A stretch of 55,000 bases of DNA from Sphaeroforma sirkka (lineage: Eukaryota; Opisthokonta; Ichthyosporea; Ichthyophonida). Position 1 is the first letter of the stretch. The number at the start of each line of letters is the position of its first letter. Positions 21,034 to 32,965 of the stretch are shown here, piece after piece. The stretch spans positions 1-55,000 of the forward strand of contig LUCW03001543.1 in assembly GCA_001586965.3 (NCBI GenBank), written 5' to 3'. The translations under genes were made by a program, and so were the position numbers. The notes beneath the pieces were generated by a model. That model worked only from the letters and a program-made list of their open reading frames with translations. It was not told the DNA's origin and searched no databases.

Positions 21034-21735
21034 TTAAGCGTTCTCGGTTACCCTTTGAGTTTTGGGCTTAGGTCCAGTAGGTCCGTGGTGGTCGACTGAA
21101 CGTTTCTTACGTTTCAGTGTCTTTGGGATGTATGAAGGATGAGCAGTAAAGCTCGGGATAAATGCTGTAGGTGGGTAAGTTTTAACTTCTGTACCTTCAG
21201 ATGTTGGGAACATGCTGTCTTTATCAGCTTGTGACTTATGTAGGCGTTTACGCCATTTTCTATTAAAGGCTTTTAAATAGTCTTGATTGTCAAAAGCGTC
21301 TGAAGTTAACTCAGTGATCATACCGTCTATAAAGCGTGTACGATAGTATGTGTAACCTCCCTTATCCGTTCTCCATATTATGTCCTTAAATTCAGAACGA
21401 TCAAGAGGGGCATTAGAGTCATGTCTTCTTGCGAGTATAATCTCAGTAGTCGGAATACGACTTGTGCCTATATTAAGTGCACTAGAACCATCGGGGTTAT
21501 TAACCTCGTACGTTCCGCTTTTAGTGTCTGCTACTGAGATTATATATGGACCTATCCATTTAGATGTTAATACAGTAGCATCAGAGTTGCGTTGACGGAT
21601 GTTAACTCTGTCACCAACCTGATACTCTGCTATCTTCTTGGTAGTGTTCCATCTATTTTGCCCTTTTAATAAGGCTATATTACGTGTTTCTCGCAAGCAA
21701 GGGCATACAACGTCATGTATACGTTGTACCTTTTC
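21034..21735 (-). pseudogene. integrase GPY/F module and chromodomain-like tail (element C)
   Basis: Reads VGDRVNIRQRNSDATVLTSK, WIGPYIISV, then the chromodomain-like FKDIIWRTDKGGYTYYRTRF and DAFDNQDYLKAFNRKWRK, and a basic Lys/Pro-rich extension ending KTQRVTENA. It continues the upstream frame after a single in-frame TGA (near 21739) where element B has Trp (TPWLQK). One nonsense change therefore divides integrase. Confidence 0.85.
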
Positions 21736-21738
21736 TAA

Positions 21739-23304
21739 TCATGGTAACTCATGGCGATCAGGTTCATCCTTGTTATAGGGTATTTGTAACTCACTATATC
21801 TGCCACGAAAATAGTGAGCGGGTGTAGTTCCTGTAACCGGACCAGCACACTCGTTCATTTGTGTTTGCACCCATTTAAGATGGTACGGCCAATCATCTGC
21901 ATCATCCGTTAATGCAGTGCGTAAGAAGAACTTAAGTCTTCTATGGCGCGTTTCATTTGCGCCTTGCGTTTGCGGTTTATATGGCACACCTCTTTTATGG
22001 CACATGCCTGATACGAGTACTAATGATTCTATAATGTCATCACAGAACTCGCTACCGTTATCAGAGCACATAATACCTGGCCACCCGTGGTCAGCAAAGA
22101 CTTGGCAACATAATTCTGCCACGGTCTGCGTACTTTCATCCTTAAGAGGGTAAAGTAAGTTAAATCGTGATGCCACATCAAAGAAGTGGCATACGTAACG
22201 GTCGCCTGAGTGCTCGGACGTAGGCAGGTCAACCAGATCAATGATGACCCTGCGCCATGGAACATCTTCGGTCACACTCTTAAGCGGTGCGAACCTATAG
22301 CGCTTGATCTGATTGAGATCACAGTCTGTGCATGACTGGTATACTTTGTCAACTAAAGTTGCCAACTTGGGATGCGCTATCCCATTTCGTTTAGCATCTT
22401 TAAGTGCTTCTACTACGTTCTGGTGCTTCAGCTTATGATTTTGCATCAGCCAAGAGAGAATGTTATCATCATTCTGCTCTTCCAGAATAAAGGTAGGGTG
22501 TTGAGAATCCACTTGCGTGCTCTCTACGTCTGTTGTGTTCACAGACTCCTCTCTTCCTTTTGTATGCGCATCTTTAGTGCGTTCATAAAAATATGCTACA
22601 CTTGATTTGTTTAATAGTCGTAATATGTGTGCATGTAAATCAGGGTTCTCGTTCATGAGTCCCTTTAGAAAAAGTGTCTTGAAGACTTCGGGCTTGGACT
22701 TTATGTTATTAAATAAAGTCCTAGCTAGAGACTGACGCTTCTTAACAGTGTAGTCAGTAGTAGATTGTATTTTTTGTGCACAAACTTCAAGTGTTGTGTT
22801 GTCTTTGAACTGGTTAACGTTCAATTTAGTAGAGAGTGGAATCTCTGATACTTTGATCTTGTTAAGGAAGGTCGCAGAAGGGGTCCATGAGGTTGTACCT
22901 ATAGAATCTATACGACATATTATAGTATGTCTCCAGGGCGTCTTTTGGACTGCTCGGGTACCCTGATAGAGAAAGGTATCTACTTCCCTATCTAAATACA
23001 TTGGCTCGCATTGTATCATGCTTATTAATTTATTGAGCCACGGATCTAAATTCCGTAGGGGACAACACAACGTTAAGGTAGCTTTATGTATCTGAACGTA
23101 GTTTAATAATTGGGCAACTAACTGCCACGGTGGATTAGCCCACGCGTTATGTTTGGAGAGTTCCAATTGAAAGGCATCTCCTAGAGGATGATGTAACGTC
23201 CTGTAATCTTTTAATTGCGCGTTATGATGCGCGGCGAACATATCTATAGTATGTGGGCCGAATGTCTTTTGTGCTAACTCAAACCATCTTGGATTACATT
23301 CCAA
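21739..23304 (-). pseudogene. Dam-like linker domain and integrase core (element C)
   Basis: A 521-codon frame. The N-terminal 110 residues read DMFAAHHNAQLKDYRT, NAWANPPWQLVAQLL and KTPWRHTIICRIDS, the Dam-methylase-like module with an NPPW box. A zinc-finger end (SCTDCDLNQIKRY) and an integrase DDE core follow: VIIDLVDLP, IMCSDNGSEFCDD and YKPQTQGANETRHRRLK. All catalytic acids are present. It is separated from RNase H by two frame changes near 23300-23390. Confidence 0.9.
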
Positions 23305-25099
23305 TCAGTGGCTAAGAGTTCGCGGACTGACTTATTAAAGTCTGGTACAAACCTGGACAACATATCCGGTAAAGGTTATGTATGCCTGGTAAATGTTTTA
23401 TATCAAAGTGAAATTTTGATATTGTATCATGCCATCTGCTCAATAATTGAGAGTCCGGCTTCATCTCTTTCATGTATTGAAGAGACTTTTGATCACACAT
23501 CAGCGTAAATGCTGTTCCATAGAGGTAATCTCTAAAATGTGTCATAGCTGTTACTAGAGCTAATAATTCTTGTTTAACAGTTGGATAATTCAACTGTGAT
23601 GCATTCATAGCACGAATAAAGAATTGTATGTATCTAGATTTATTATCTATAACCTGATACAATACTCCTCCTAGTGCTAGGTCTGATGCGTCCGTTGCTA
23701 TTTCAAACGGCACGCCATCAACTGGTCCTTGAACCACAGGTGCTTGTTGTACTGCGTGCTTGAGGATCTTAAACGCCTCATCACACTCTTTAGTCCATAG
23801 CCCCCCTAACTTACCTTTGTGACATCTTGAGTGTCCAAAAGGTTTTAAGTAATCTGCTAAGTGTGGAACGCCATCTGAAAAGAAGTTTACGAATCCACAC
23901 ATGCTATTTACATCTCTCCCGGTTGTTGGAGTTCTCCAATCTAAGAAATGTTCTACCTTTCCGGGGTCGATTTTAATACCTTCCCCTGAGATTCTATATC
24001 CTAAGAGTTGAATCTCACTCATAGTAAAATGACATTTCTTCTCAATTTTGAAGTTCTGTTCATTTAATCTTTGTAGTACTCGTCTGACTAATGCTTCGTG
24101 TTCGACTTTAGTCTTTGAGAAGATGACTATGTCATCTATGTAGACTTGCACGTTAGGCATGTCTGCAAACATTTCCTCCATTACTTGTTGGAATAATGCT
24201 GGTAGGGAGTGTAACCCAAAAGGTGCGCCCTTGAAGCGATATTGTTTACCCTTCCATGTAAAACTAAAGTATTTACGGTGGGGTTCATATACCTTCATTT
24301 GGTGGTATCCTTGTGTTAGGTCTATAGTTGTAAATACTGTAGCACCTTCCATTCTTCTTAACAACTCGTTTATACGAGGTAAGTGAAAGCTATGAGTTGG
24401 CAATAATTTATTTATTGGACTCATATCTAAACATACTCTGACCTTCTTAAATGACCCGTCAGAGTTATGTTGATCAACGGCAAGTAATGCCAAGTTTACT
24501 GGAGTTTGTTGATAGTTTATTTCTATCACTCCATCTGTTAACCATTTCTCGACTTGTTCTTTTACTGCGGCTTCGTGTCTCCAAGATACATACTTTCTTG
24601 ATGGACACTTCAGCTGAGTAAAGTCTACGTTGGTTAAATCTAAACTAACATATCCGTCGTTAAAACGGAACTTAGCCCAGTCAGTGATCTTAATCTTCTT
24701 ATTTACTAAGACTAGATCAATGATCTTTTCCGCAAAGTCAGGTATTAATTCCTTGACTGTGTCGGATGGTGGTGTATATGGTTTCAGACAATTATCGTCT
24801 GATTGATCCTTTAATGTATCTACATTGATCGTTAAACCAGTTACGGTTATACCTAATGTAAGTAAATCACTCATTCCGACGATAATGTCGTACTTCTGTG
24901 ACATCTTTACTATTACAGCTTGGGTTGTAATGTGGCGATGGTCGGCTAATGAGATTTTAACATTGGTAGCCATCGTATCGCACTTGGAAGTCTTCTCATC
25001 AGCTAATATAAGGTGAGTAGTTTGTGTTCTACGCTTGATATCTTTCATTAATGCAAAGCGATCGAATATAAATGAAATTTCTGAACCAGGATCAATCAA
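23305..25099 (-). pseudogene. protease-RT-RNase H (element C)
   Basis: A 595-codon frame: protease MIDPGSEISFIFDRF and YDIIVGMSDLL; RT motifs RVCLDMSPINKLL, TTIDLTQGYHQMKVY, KGAPFGLHSLPALFQQ and VQVYIDDIVIFSKTK (intact catalytic pair); RNase H FEIATDASDLALGGVLYQ, TVKQELLALVTAM and LMCDQKSLQYMKEM. The frame derails after LPGIHN. The proper end (LPDMLSRFVPDF) lies in the neighbouring frame. This is the best preserved polymerase in the window. Confidence 0.93.
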
Positions 25100-25540
25100 C
25101 GCAAGGACTTTATTTCCGTTGCAATATACAGGGATTATTACACACTCGTCTAAAGAGTCGTTGTATTGTCTTTGTATAGATTGAGCCCGGTAGTGCCTTC
25201 ATTCCAGTTTGATATCTGGTTTCCGGTCACATGTCTTGGCGTAATAACCGTTGGTTTTCTCACACTTGTCACACCTATTAATAAAGTGTTTGCAAGTAGC
25301 TGAGTGCCGCCCGTTCCAATAACCGTTCGGGGCAAGCTGATACATATCGTATCCGCACTTTTCGTCGGCACACTTCTTAACTTGCTTGTATAGTGCTTCT
25401 TTCTCAGCACGTACCCTTTTATTAGGCCGTGAGTGCTACGCTGATTCACGCGGACGAACATTCGGACGTTCGTTAGATGTCTGTCGGGATACATACCCTT
25501 GATCTATCCGATCACGTGGTTTCTTAAGAACCACCTTCTC
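25100..25540 (-). pseudogene. Gag zinc-finger end (element C), 5' truncated
   Basis: In the frame leading to protease the minus strand reads CGYDMYQLAPNGYWNGRHSA then CKHFINRCDKCEKTNGYYAK, equivalent to the Gag zinc-finger region of A and B. The rest of Gag is missing, and sequence passes directly into an LTR of opposite orientation at 25553. Confidence 0.75.
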
Positions 25541-25552
25541 TCGAGGTTACTT

Positions 25553-26123
25553 TGTAGGAATACGGCCTCCGGTCAGTCTAAAATATCAAGATCAATTGAG
25601 ATACTACATTGGTTTTTATTTGTATTTTAAATAATTTAATACAAGCTCTTTTTCCAATGTTTCCAAAGTGTTCTAAATTCACTTTGATGGCTCCAATAGC
25701 CTGAGTATTTGGTATGACTCATCTACTTGGACCTATTTGAGACATTAGTAGACGTAGGATATTATAAACTAAATTTTATAATCTCCGAACTACTACTTAT
25801 AGATTTTGGTCCTCCCGCCAATCTCCAAAATCCAATAAGTCTTTTTCTTTTTTTAACTTTTCTTCAGATGGAACTTTATTTATATCAGCTAATGTATTAA
25901 CGTGACTTACGTTATTATGTCTATTTACCAATTAGGCAAGTGGTCATGAACACTTAGTACTTCTAGTGAAAATTTTTCAATAAAGAACAGAGGATATTTA
26001 GGCTCTTAACAAGAGGCAGTCCCGATCATTCTTACACAAGCTACCACTGCTAAATCCTAACTGACTAAATTGTAATTTAGTTTAATATAGTTTGAAACCT
26101 AGTAATTTCCATCGAAGTTTACA
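25553..26123 (+). repeat. LTR type X, inverted relative to elements B and C
   Basis: The plus strand begins TGTAGGAATACGGCCTCCGG and ends CATCGAAGTTTACA. It matches 14779-15377 in reverse complement over its length. Being on the opposite strand from the adjoining element C, it cannot be its 5' LTR. It is best read as a solo LTR, or the LTR of a lost plus-strand element, brought next to C by insertion or inversion. Confidence 0.8.
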
Positions 26124-26559
26124 CAGATTCTTTGACCGCTACGGATCTATCGTAAATTATACGTAAATAGTATACGTAGCTAAAGTAAATAAAAGGGTAA
26201 AGAAAGTGAATGAGGAGTTAAGACTGAATTGTAGACTTAATACTGTGGTGCCGAACCGATTTAAAACAAGAAAAATCGTATGTATTGTACATACTGAGAT
26301 TTTTCTCTCAGTTGTGTTTCTAACGTACCTTGTAAACTAGGATTTTTGGACTTTGTACTGTTCGGGGTTAGCCACGGATTTGAGAGAGGGGCGAGGAGTA
26401 GATATGATTGTGGGTGAGGAAGGTGAGGCAAGGTCAGAAAACTCCTAAAAGAAAGTATCATTGATTGTTAATGGTCATCGACGGTCAGGATAAACATTTT
26501 TATCCTCGCTCCAATGGGCTAAGATGAAAAATAGAGATAATATAATTTATTTCAAAAAC
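26124..26559. other. no gene recognised
   Basis: AT-rich sequence between an LTR and the orphan repeat. Only short frames. Confidence 0.4.
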
Positions 26560-27086
26560 GACAAGTATGTATGTTACAATGTATGAACATATGGTATGGC
26601 TCTCATAGTTGCTGTAGTGGTTCAGGAAAGATTGATGGGAAGAAGTGGTCAGTTAATTCTTGATGTGTCAGGGACGGGTGAGGGTACGGTGGTTCTTTAA
26701 CATGCTGGAGAAAAGATCCAAGGTGTTCGTGGAGGGTACAGATACCGTGGAAATCGTGGCACTCCTGTAATTGCCGAAGGAGGTCAGGGCCAATGGGCAG
26801 CAGTTTTGGACCTACCAGGATGCGTCGAATCAGTAGTTGGATGCGAGTAAAGTGGCTGGTAGTGAACTTGTGGCTACCGGGGCAGACAGGGCAGAGACAG
26901 CCGTCGGTGTGGTAGTCGAGCAATGTGAACATCTACGTATTCGTTACAACTCGAAGCAAATATTGAAGCTGTTGTGTCTGGCTGTGTCTCGGGTTGAGGC
27001 TGGCGGTTTACCCATAACCAGTTGGTAGTAGTATTGGCTCTCCTTGTTGGACCAAAGTTTTGTTGAGTTCTTCCTGATGTCGTCAC
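26560..27086 (-). pseudogene. orphan repeat ORF (right, minus)
   Basis: The minus-strand frame 26932-26603 (109 codons, ATG to stop) starts MFTLLDYHTDGCLCPVCPGS and ends ELTDHFFPSIFPEPLQQL. Upstream (27086-26874) an overlapping frame, TQPDTTASIFASSCNEY, suggests a longer original protein with a frameshift. The C terminus and 3' flank match 13849-14050 inverted. The CLCPVC pair could bind zinc. Family unknown. Confidence 0.5.
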
Positions 27087-27650
27087 AGCGTTGGCGGAGG
27101 GCTACATGGTCGGGTGTACGCCCGTCCGTGGTTGTGTGTACAGTTTTCAGGTGAGTATAGATACTGTACGGGAGGCGCAGTGATGGTTTGTCGTGGGCCC
27201 AGGCGGGTTGCGTCAGAGGGGTAAGTGGGAAAAATAGGCATTGAAAATATAGGAACTATTGGCATTTGGTCATAAACAATTTTTAAATTCCATGCGCCAT
27301 AATTTGCGCGTTAAAATTTAAACGGGCCATACAAAAATCTATAGTAAAAAAACATGGTACACACGCCGATCCACAAACCAATAAACCCTTAAGATACTTC
27401 TATTGGGCCAATTGAAAAAGGTTCTAGACTAAATTGAGCCTTAAAAAATGTGTAGAAAACCAATAATGGAGATAATAAAGTGCTGATTGAACCACCAGGG
27501 ATTCCCTGACTTTCTCCTGACCTTTATCCACCAACCAGATAAATTTCTCAGCTTTCGAACACCCTTATGAAACCAACTGTGATCGTAATGGAACTGGATC
27601 TGTGAAATTGAGTCCTTTTTTTTTATTACTCTTGAGCGTTTGTTTTTATA

Positions 27651-27654
<4 letters not shown>
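27087..27654. other. no gene recognised
   Basis: Mixed, partly AT-rich. No supported frame, RNA or repeat. Confidence 0.4.

Positions 27655-27742
<88 letters not shown>
27655..27742. repeat. TA microsatellite
   Basis: Uninterrupted (AT)n of roughly 80 bp. Confidence 0.97.
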
Positions 27743-27749
<7 letters not shown>

Positions 27750-27974
27750 GAAGGCTACATATTTTAAAAAAAGTAAATATGAGCTTAAATATGTATTTCT
27801 GACTTACGATTTCCGCTATTTGTTTACGACCCTCTACTACTCTATTCTAGAGAGAAATATATAAATACTACAACGGCACAACGGTATGCGAACTAAAGTC
27901 TGTAATTTTGTTAAAAAACAAATTTGTATACAAAAAGGAAACCAAAAAATAGGACACTCCAGCCATTTGATTTA

Positions 27975-28080
27975 TAACTTGGGAAGCTGGGACTTGGGAA
28001 TTGGGCTTTTGGGAATTGGGCCGTTGGGAGTTGGGTCGTTGGGACTTGGGACTCTGGAAGTTGGGACTTTGGAAGCTGTC
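27975..28080 (+). repeat. TTGGGAN heptamer array with G-quadruplex potential
   Basis: About 14 imperfect heptamers (TTGGGAC, TTGGGAA, TTGGGCC), giving more than ten GGG runs separated by 3-5 bases on the plus strand. A frame crossing it encodes only Gly/Leu repeats. C-rich sequence with CCCGACCC and GACCCAG words follows at 28340-28395. Confidence 0.85.
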
Positions 28081-29243
28081 AGCAGTTCAAAATCAGCACT
28101 TAGCACAGTCCGTCAGCACTCACTTCAGCACTCAGCAGCAGGGCAGGGGATGACTCATCGAGTTATGTGTCATGACATAGGCGGAATTGCGGAAGCTTCT
28201 CTCTCCTTTTGGAAAATGGAAGGTCTGTGGGCCCAGAGTCGTGCTGTCGTAGCCTTATTTATGCAGACTTCTACTCTCACTCTGAGATTTCTGATGATGT
28301 TAAAATAAATAAATAACAAATAATAATAATAATTTGTCCTCGAGAGTTCCAGACTTCCCGACCCAGACCCGGTGACCCAGTCTTCCAGACCCAGGGTAGC
28401 TAGGGCTTATAATACGTAAATTTTAAATATATGCAGCGTAAAGCCGTACATACAAACTACGTTTTTAATTTTTACGCTTTGAATATAGATAGAAAATTTG
28501 AACAGTTGCCGACTTGCCGTGGTCGATTTCCCCCCCTGTGTTTCGACCCGTATAGCGTTCTATTTATGAATCAAATATGTATATAAACGTTTACAATAGA
28601 CTTTTCGATGTACCCCTTTTTTAACGAATTGATGTTGTCCCCCCACTTCACCCACCCAAAATTCAAGCATCATTTCTAATTTTAGCTTTAGACAAACTTA
28701 TCATTATGAAGTTGGTGGACCCAATCACTACTCTCCGATGAAAGTTCAGTGCCGACTTGCACTATACTATTCGACAGCTCCTCCCAAAACAGGTATTCAA
28801 CCAATACCTATTCTTTAACCATCGTGTGCCTGAAGGTACGCAATACGTATACTCTCCGTGATAGTCGAAGTCCACAAAAATTGCTATTCAGTGCACGCGC
28901 ACATTTTCAACATATGATTCATATCTGCTTTATATATATGTGCTTCTATTAGGACCGCGTTCGACAATTATGTCACACAACTATGTACTATACTATAGTA
29001 GCTCACAGTACTTAAACCTATTCCGGTTCAGGATATATGGGTCTCAACCTTACTCGATTCACATATAAATATACTGCGAATTCCAAAGTGTTCTCTAATT
29101 CTATACGAATACAATAAGGGCAACCTAAATATAGTGATCAAGTTTTCAAACTATCCCTATCGAACGTTTGGATACTCGCTCACAATCTAGGACACTACAC
29201 CTGCACGAATTCAATAGTATCATATAGACACTTTCGGACGAGA
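28081..29243. other. no gene recognised
   Basis: Contains the C-rich patch at 28340-28395 and ordinary sequence. The promoter of the plus-strand gene at 29244 should lie at its right end, where CACATATAAATATA (about 29060) is a possible TATA-like word. Confidence 0.4.
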
Positions 29244-29861
29244 ATGTCAGTTCAACATCAGAAACCGGGGCTCACTCCCACTGGACTGCGGCGTGTGTCG
29301 GAGTCAAGTAATCTGTTGGGCCTGTCAAGCAACAATATTCCTCGAAACCTCGTGCACATTAAGATTAATGGCACTGTGCATGGCAGAAACCTAACACGCA
29401 CTCGTTTAACATCTGAGGACGAGAACTCCGGGGCTACGGTGTCCTTATGTTGGCAAATGCTAGCGTTTGTTGGGCTTGGCTTGTTTGGCATCCTCTTGGC
29501 GGTGATAGCGTTCATTAACCTTGTGTGGGTGGGAGCTATAGCGGTGTGCTTTGCGATCGAAATTGCGAAGGCTGTCGACGTATTTGAGGTGTCTGAGTCA
29601 ATCGGATATCTCGCAGGAATTGTCACCTGCTCACTCGCTGCCATACACTTCAGCCAGGAAATATACTTTTTTTTTCTGGAATCGAAGTCTATACGCACTT
29701 GTATAGAGCGTCTGTCGGCTTTATGCCGGTCGAAGTCGAGCAACAACTTCTTAGCGGGTGCTGATAATAGTAGTAGCTTAAAACTAGGGGATTTGGATAT
29801 GAAAGTCAATTTAGTTGGGAATGCGCAGCGGATTGTTCGGACAGAATTGGTGGTGAGCTGA
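29244..29861 (+). CDS. predicted membrane protein, unknown family
   Basis: A single-exon frame of 205 codons from AGAATGTCAG to TGA. The N-terminal 65 residues are Ser/Arg/Asn-rich and soluble-looking. Hydrophobic stretches then follow at about residues 68-90 (MLAFVGLGLFGILLAVIAF), 92-108 (VGAIAVCFAIEIA) and 120-137 (GYLAGIVTCSLAAIHF), and a polar C-terminal tail of about 65 residues. This suggests two or three membrane spans. No family is recognised. It is the longest non-repeat single-exon frame between 27 and 33 kb. A 183-codon antisense frame over the same bases is the alternative but lacks membrane-protein-like structure. Translation and start are unproven. Confidence 0.6.
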   Translation: MSVQHQKPGLTPTGLRRVSESSNLLGLSSNNIPRNLVHIKINGTVHGRNLTRTRLTSEDENSGATVSLCWQMLAFVGLGLFGILLAVIAFINLVWVGAIAVCFAIEIAKAVDVFEVSESIGYLAGIVTCSLAAIHFSQEIYFFFLESKSIRTCIERLSALCRSKSSNNFLAGADNSSSLKLGDLDMKVNLVGNAQRIVRTELVVS

Positions 29862-31740
29862 AATTTCTAGCAACTCAACACATATGCTTATTATCAGTGA
29901 TGTATATACTTCAACAGCATATATCAACACATTTGCTGTGAATCGGTGATGTATGTACATCAACACATGAATCTATGACGTGGAAATCTTTAAAGGGCTC
30001 TTCGGTGAAGGTCTAAGTAGTAGTAGTGTGAGGGTGTTCTGTGGCCTCGTCATCCTGCAGACTCACCAGGCATACACTATCATACTGCCGATGTAGGGCA
30101 GTAGTTAATTATCAAATCAGGAATATAATCTTATTGATTCCGAACGAAGCAGATGTCCTTGCGTGATGTCAATTTCGGTAACTGAGTAATAGTTTGGGAC
30201 GTACACTATAGTTATACTCCGATAGGCTGGTATTCATTGTCCTGTATAGAGTACCGAGCACATGTCTAAAAACAGCATAATTGTACGGGTTTAGGAAGTA
30301 GTTGCAATAGGTCCTCCAGATTGCTTGCGTCTGTGTAGGCCTGGTACTGGCGTCTTGTACTGGCGTATGGGATTACTTGTCCCGAGAGTATACGAAGAGA
30401 GTACTGTCATATTGTCGATGAATCCAATCAAGCACAACAGGCCGTTGTTATCGTCACAGATTTGCGTACGCCCCGAGGTATTCTAGTGGGGCGCATTTCA
30501 TTGGGATTCATTAACGCAGGAGACGCACTGTGCAGTGGTGGCGATTGGTGGTCAGCGGTGTTCAGTGATGCATATTTTCTGACAGTGTGCAGAAAGTATG
30601 TAAGTGATGTTTAGTGGCTTATTCGGCACCAATGACAACAGTGTCTAGCGACGACACAAGGTTTTCCTGACGGAGGACACAAAATTAGTACTAAGGCAGC
30701 TGTGCTCATGGATGCACACATGTCTCCGCTGCGTGTGAGTGTACGAGAGCGTCATAGTATGAAGCTCACACAGAAGCAAAGTTCTCAATATACGGATTAG
30801 TTATAACCATTGTTGCCTCGTTGTGCCTGTAGCAATAAAGTCATATGCACCATGCACAACTGGAAGGTTATCAAATTCACTCATAAAGAATAAATTATGT
30901 GGGTATTGTTTGACTATAATGTTGCAGACATATTCTGTCAGCAATAAGTTTAACATAAACTTGCGGATCTATAATCAACTCAGGACATGCAAACCACGTA
31001 TAAAGTCCCGACTATACCCAAGCACACATGTTGGAGTTGAAACCATTTTTTTTTTGGGCGAGTAGCTGTAAAAGTTCTAAAGGAGCCTGCAAGGTGAATC
31101 AGGCTCGTGTATATGCCAAACAAAGACAAACTAATACATGGATATAACATCGGAGTCAACTTTGGATTAAAAAAAGAAAGGGGATCTGAATATGAAGTTG
31201 TACGCAAAGTACGTTACATATTCCCCTATATCTGCACGGAATGAAGAGTATGCATCAACCGATAGAATTGGGTTCCAGTGGCCATTGAGCTTCCTTGATT
31301 GTCAACAAAAACATTCAAACTTTATATTTTAGAAATGCTTTATTTCAATTGTACCCATGATGAGGATGAACCAGTTGAAGCTTACAGCGCCAACCGCTAC
31401 CCGAGATAGTGCGACTGTGTTGTCAAGGCTGCGAAACAGAAGCGGTACACAACGACAGTAAGTGACAGAACGACCAGAGGTCCCGCAGAGTCATTGAGGG
31501 AGATACAATAACGAAAGACCTAAATCAGAAACAAGTCTCAGTGTATACTTTAATTCAAGCACACCGATACCTGTGTTCATATTTAGATGGCTTTTCTGCA
31601 CACTCCCATCGTTAGAAGACGAATAATCATACAGGAGAATGACCACTAAAAATTTGAAACTGAAGAATAGGATACATATTTCGTACGCAATACTTTCAAT
31701 ATCAATGCGGCACAGTAGCCATCCATTGGTTATTCAGCCG
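29862..31740. other. no gene recognised
   Basis: Mixed sequence with only short frames. A T10 run lies near 31046. No conserved RNA or repeat seen. Confidence 0.4.
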
Positions 31741-32471
31741 CAACAATGGAGTTATCCCTCGTATCCACATACACATCTACATGCATGCATAGAATAAAAC
31801 AATTAAATCACTTGTGCATACACTATTTACATACACACGCACACATATATACAAAAAGAAAAAATTTAAACATACGAACTCGTGTATTGATAAAAATACG
31901 AATTCGGATCGATAAAGAACGTCATAATATGCACACACGCACATATATTTATAAAATGTAAAGTATATACATATTTCAGGACTTGTTACTATAATCAGCT
32001 TCCACGCCAGAGCTAAAAAATACGGTAAGAATACGCACGCGTAACCGGAAAGGGTAACTTTCATCTTTAGCAGTCGACACCAGATGTACATACATACATA
32101 ATAGATATATATATGAAGACATACATACACACGTATACACATACACATATATGTGTGTAAATGCATGTTCACACATACATAATAGATTTATGTTGACACA
32201 AGTAGGATATATTTATACATATACATATACATATATTTAATTATAAACGTATGCATGAAAAAAAAACCCACGTGCACACACACTAACAGACACAATATAT
32301 ATATATATATGTATGACGGAAGCTATTCAGAAGTGAACACACGAACAAACACCCACACATCAAATACACACACATATATATATATATATGATGACATACA
32401 TACACACGTATACACATACACAATAGATTTATGTTGACACAAGTAGGATATATTTATACATATACATATAC

Positions 32472-32509
<38 letters not shown>

Positions 32510-32545
32510 TAAATTATAAACGTATGCATACTTATAAGATGGGTA
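31741..32545. repeat. AT/CA-rich tract with a 130-bp direct duplication
   Basis: Tetranucleotide-like CATA/CACA sequence. The block 32115-32252 (ACATACACACGTATACACAT ... AATTATAAACGTATGCAT) recurs at 32397-32530 with a (TA)n insertion. The intervening sequence holds another TA/CA run. No gene. Confidence 0.8.
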
Positions 32546-32689
32546 GACAGCAAGGTATCAAGTACTTGAAACACGTGAACAAAAAACCACAGCCCTCAGA
32601 AATATGAAATATAACACAGATGATACCCTCGCTTATGCGATAGCATTGACATCAAGTCCATTGTATACATATTGCAGTCAATTGAAAAG

Positions 32690-32965
32690 TATTAGTATAC
32701 GATATGTCATTCCGTTATATTGCCGCAGGCATTCCATATGATATAAGAATATGTGCAGTTACTATCCATTCCGCATTTCAACACCTTAAGTGAATACTCT
32801 GAACTTCTGTAGTGATATTACTAATATTATATCGCCATTGCGTTTTATAACCACAGGCGTCCCATATTAAAAGAACATGTATCCTGCTGGTGCATATACT
32901 ATCAATTCTAAATATGTGAACAATTTGTGCTTCTGAAGTGATATTATAAAATAATACATACATAC
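32690..32965 (+). repeat. diverged tandem pair upstream of eL34
   Basis: Two units of about 120 bp. They share CATT(C/G)CGTT, CCRCAGGC(A/G)T(T/C)CCATAT, AGAA(T/C)ATGT and a final CTTCTG(T/A)AGTGATATTA. The blocks are conserved and the spacers vary, as between ancient duplicates under some constraint. Function unknown. Confidence 0.5.

Noticed and set aside
14779..26123. DIRS-type element with inverted terminal repeats
   Set aside because: The elements encode DDE integrase and protease, LTRs have TG..CA-type ends and purine tracts, and no tyrosine recombinase is visible. Inverted LTR orientation is better explained by rearrangement.
27886..28308. 140-codon ORF
   Set aside because: Half of it is the translated GGG-rich heptamer array and the rest has no recognisable domain or context.
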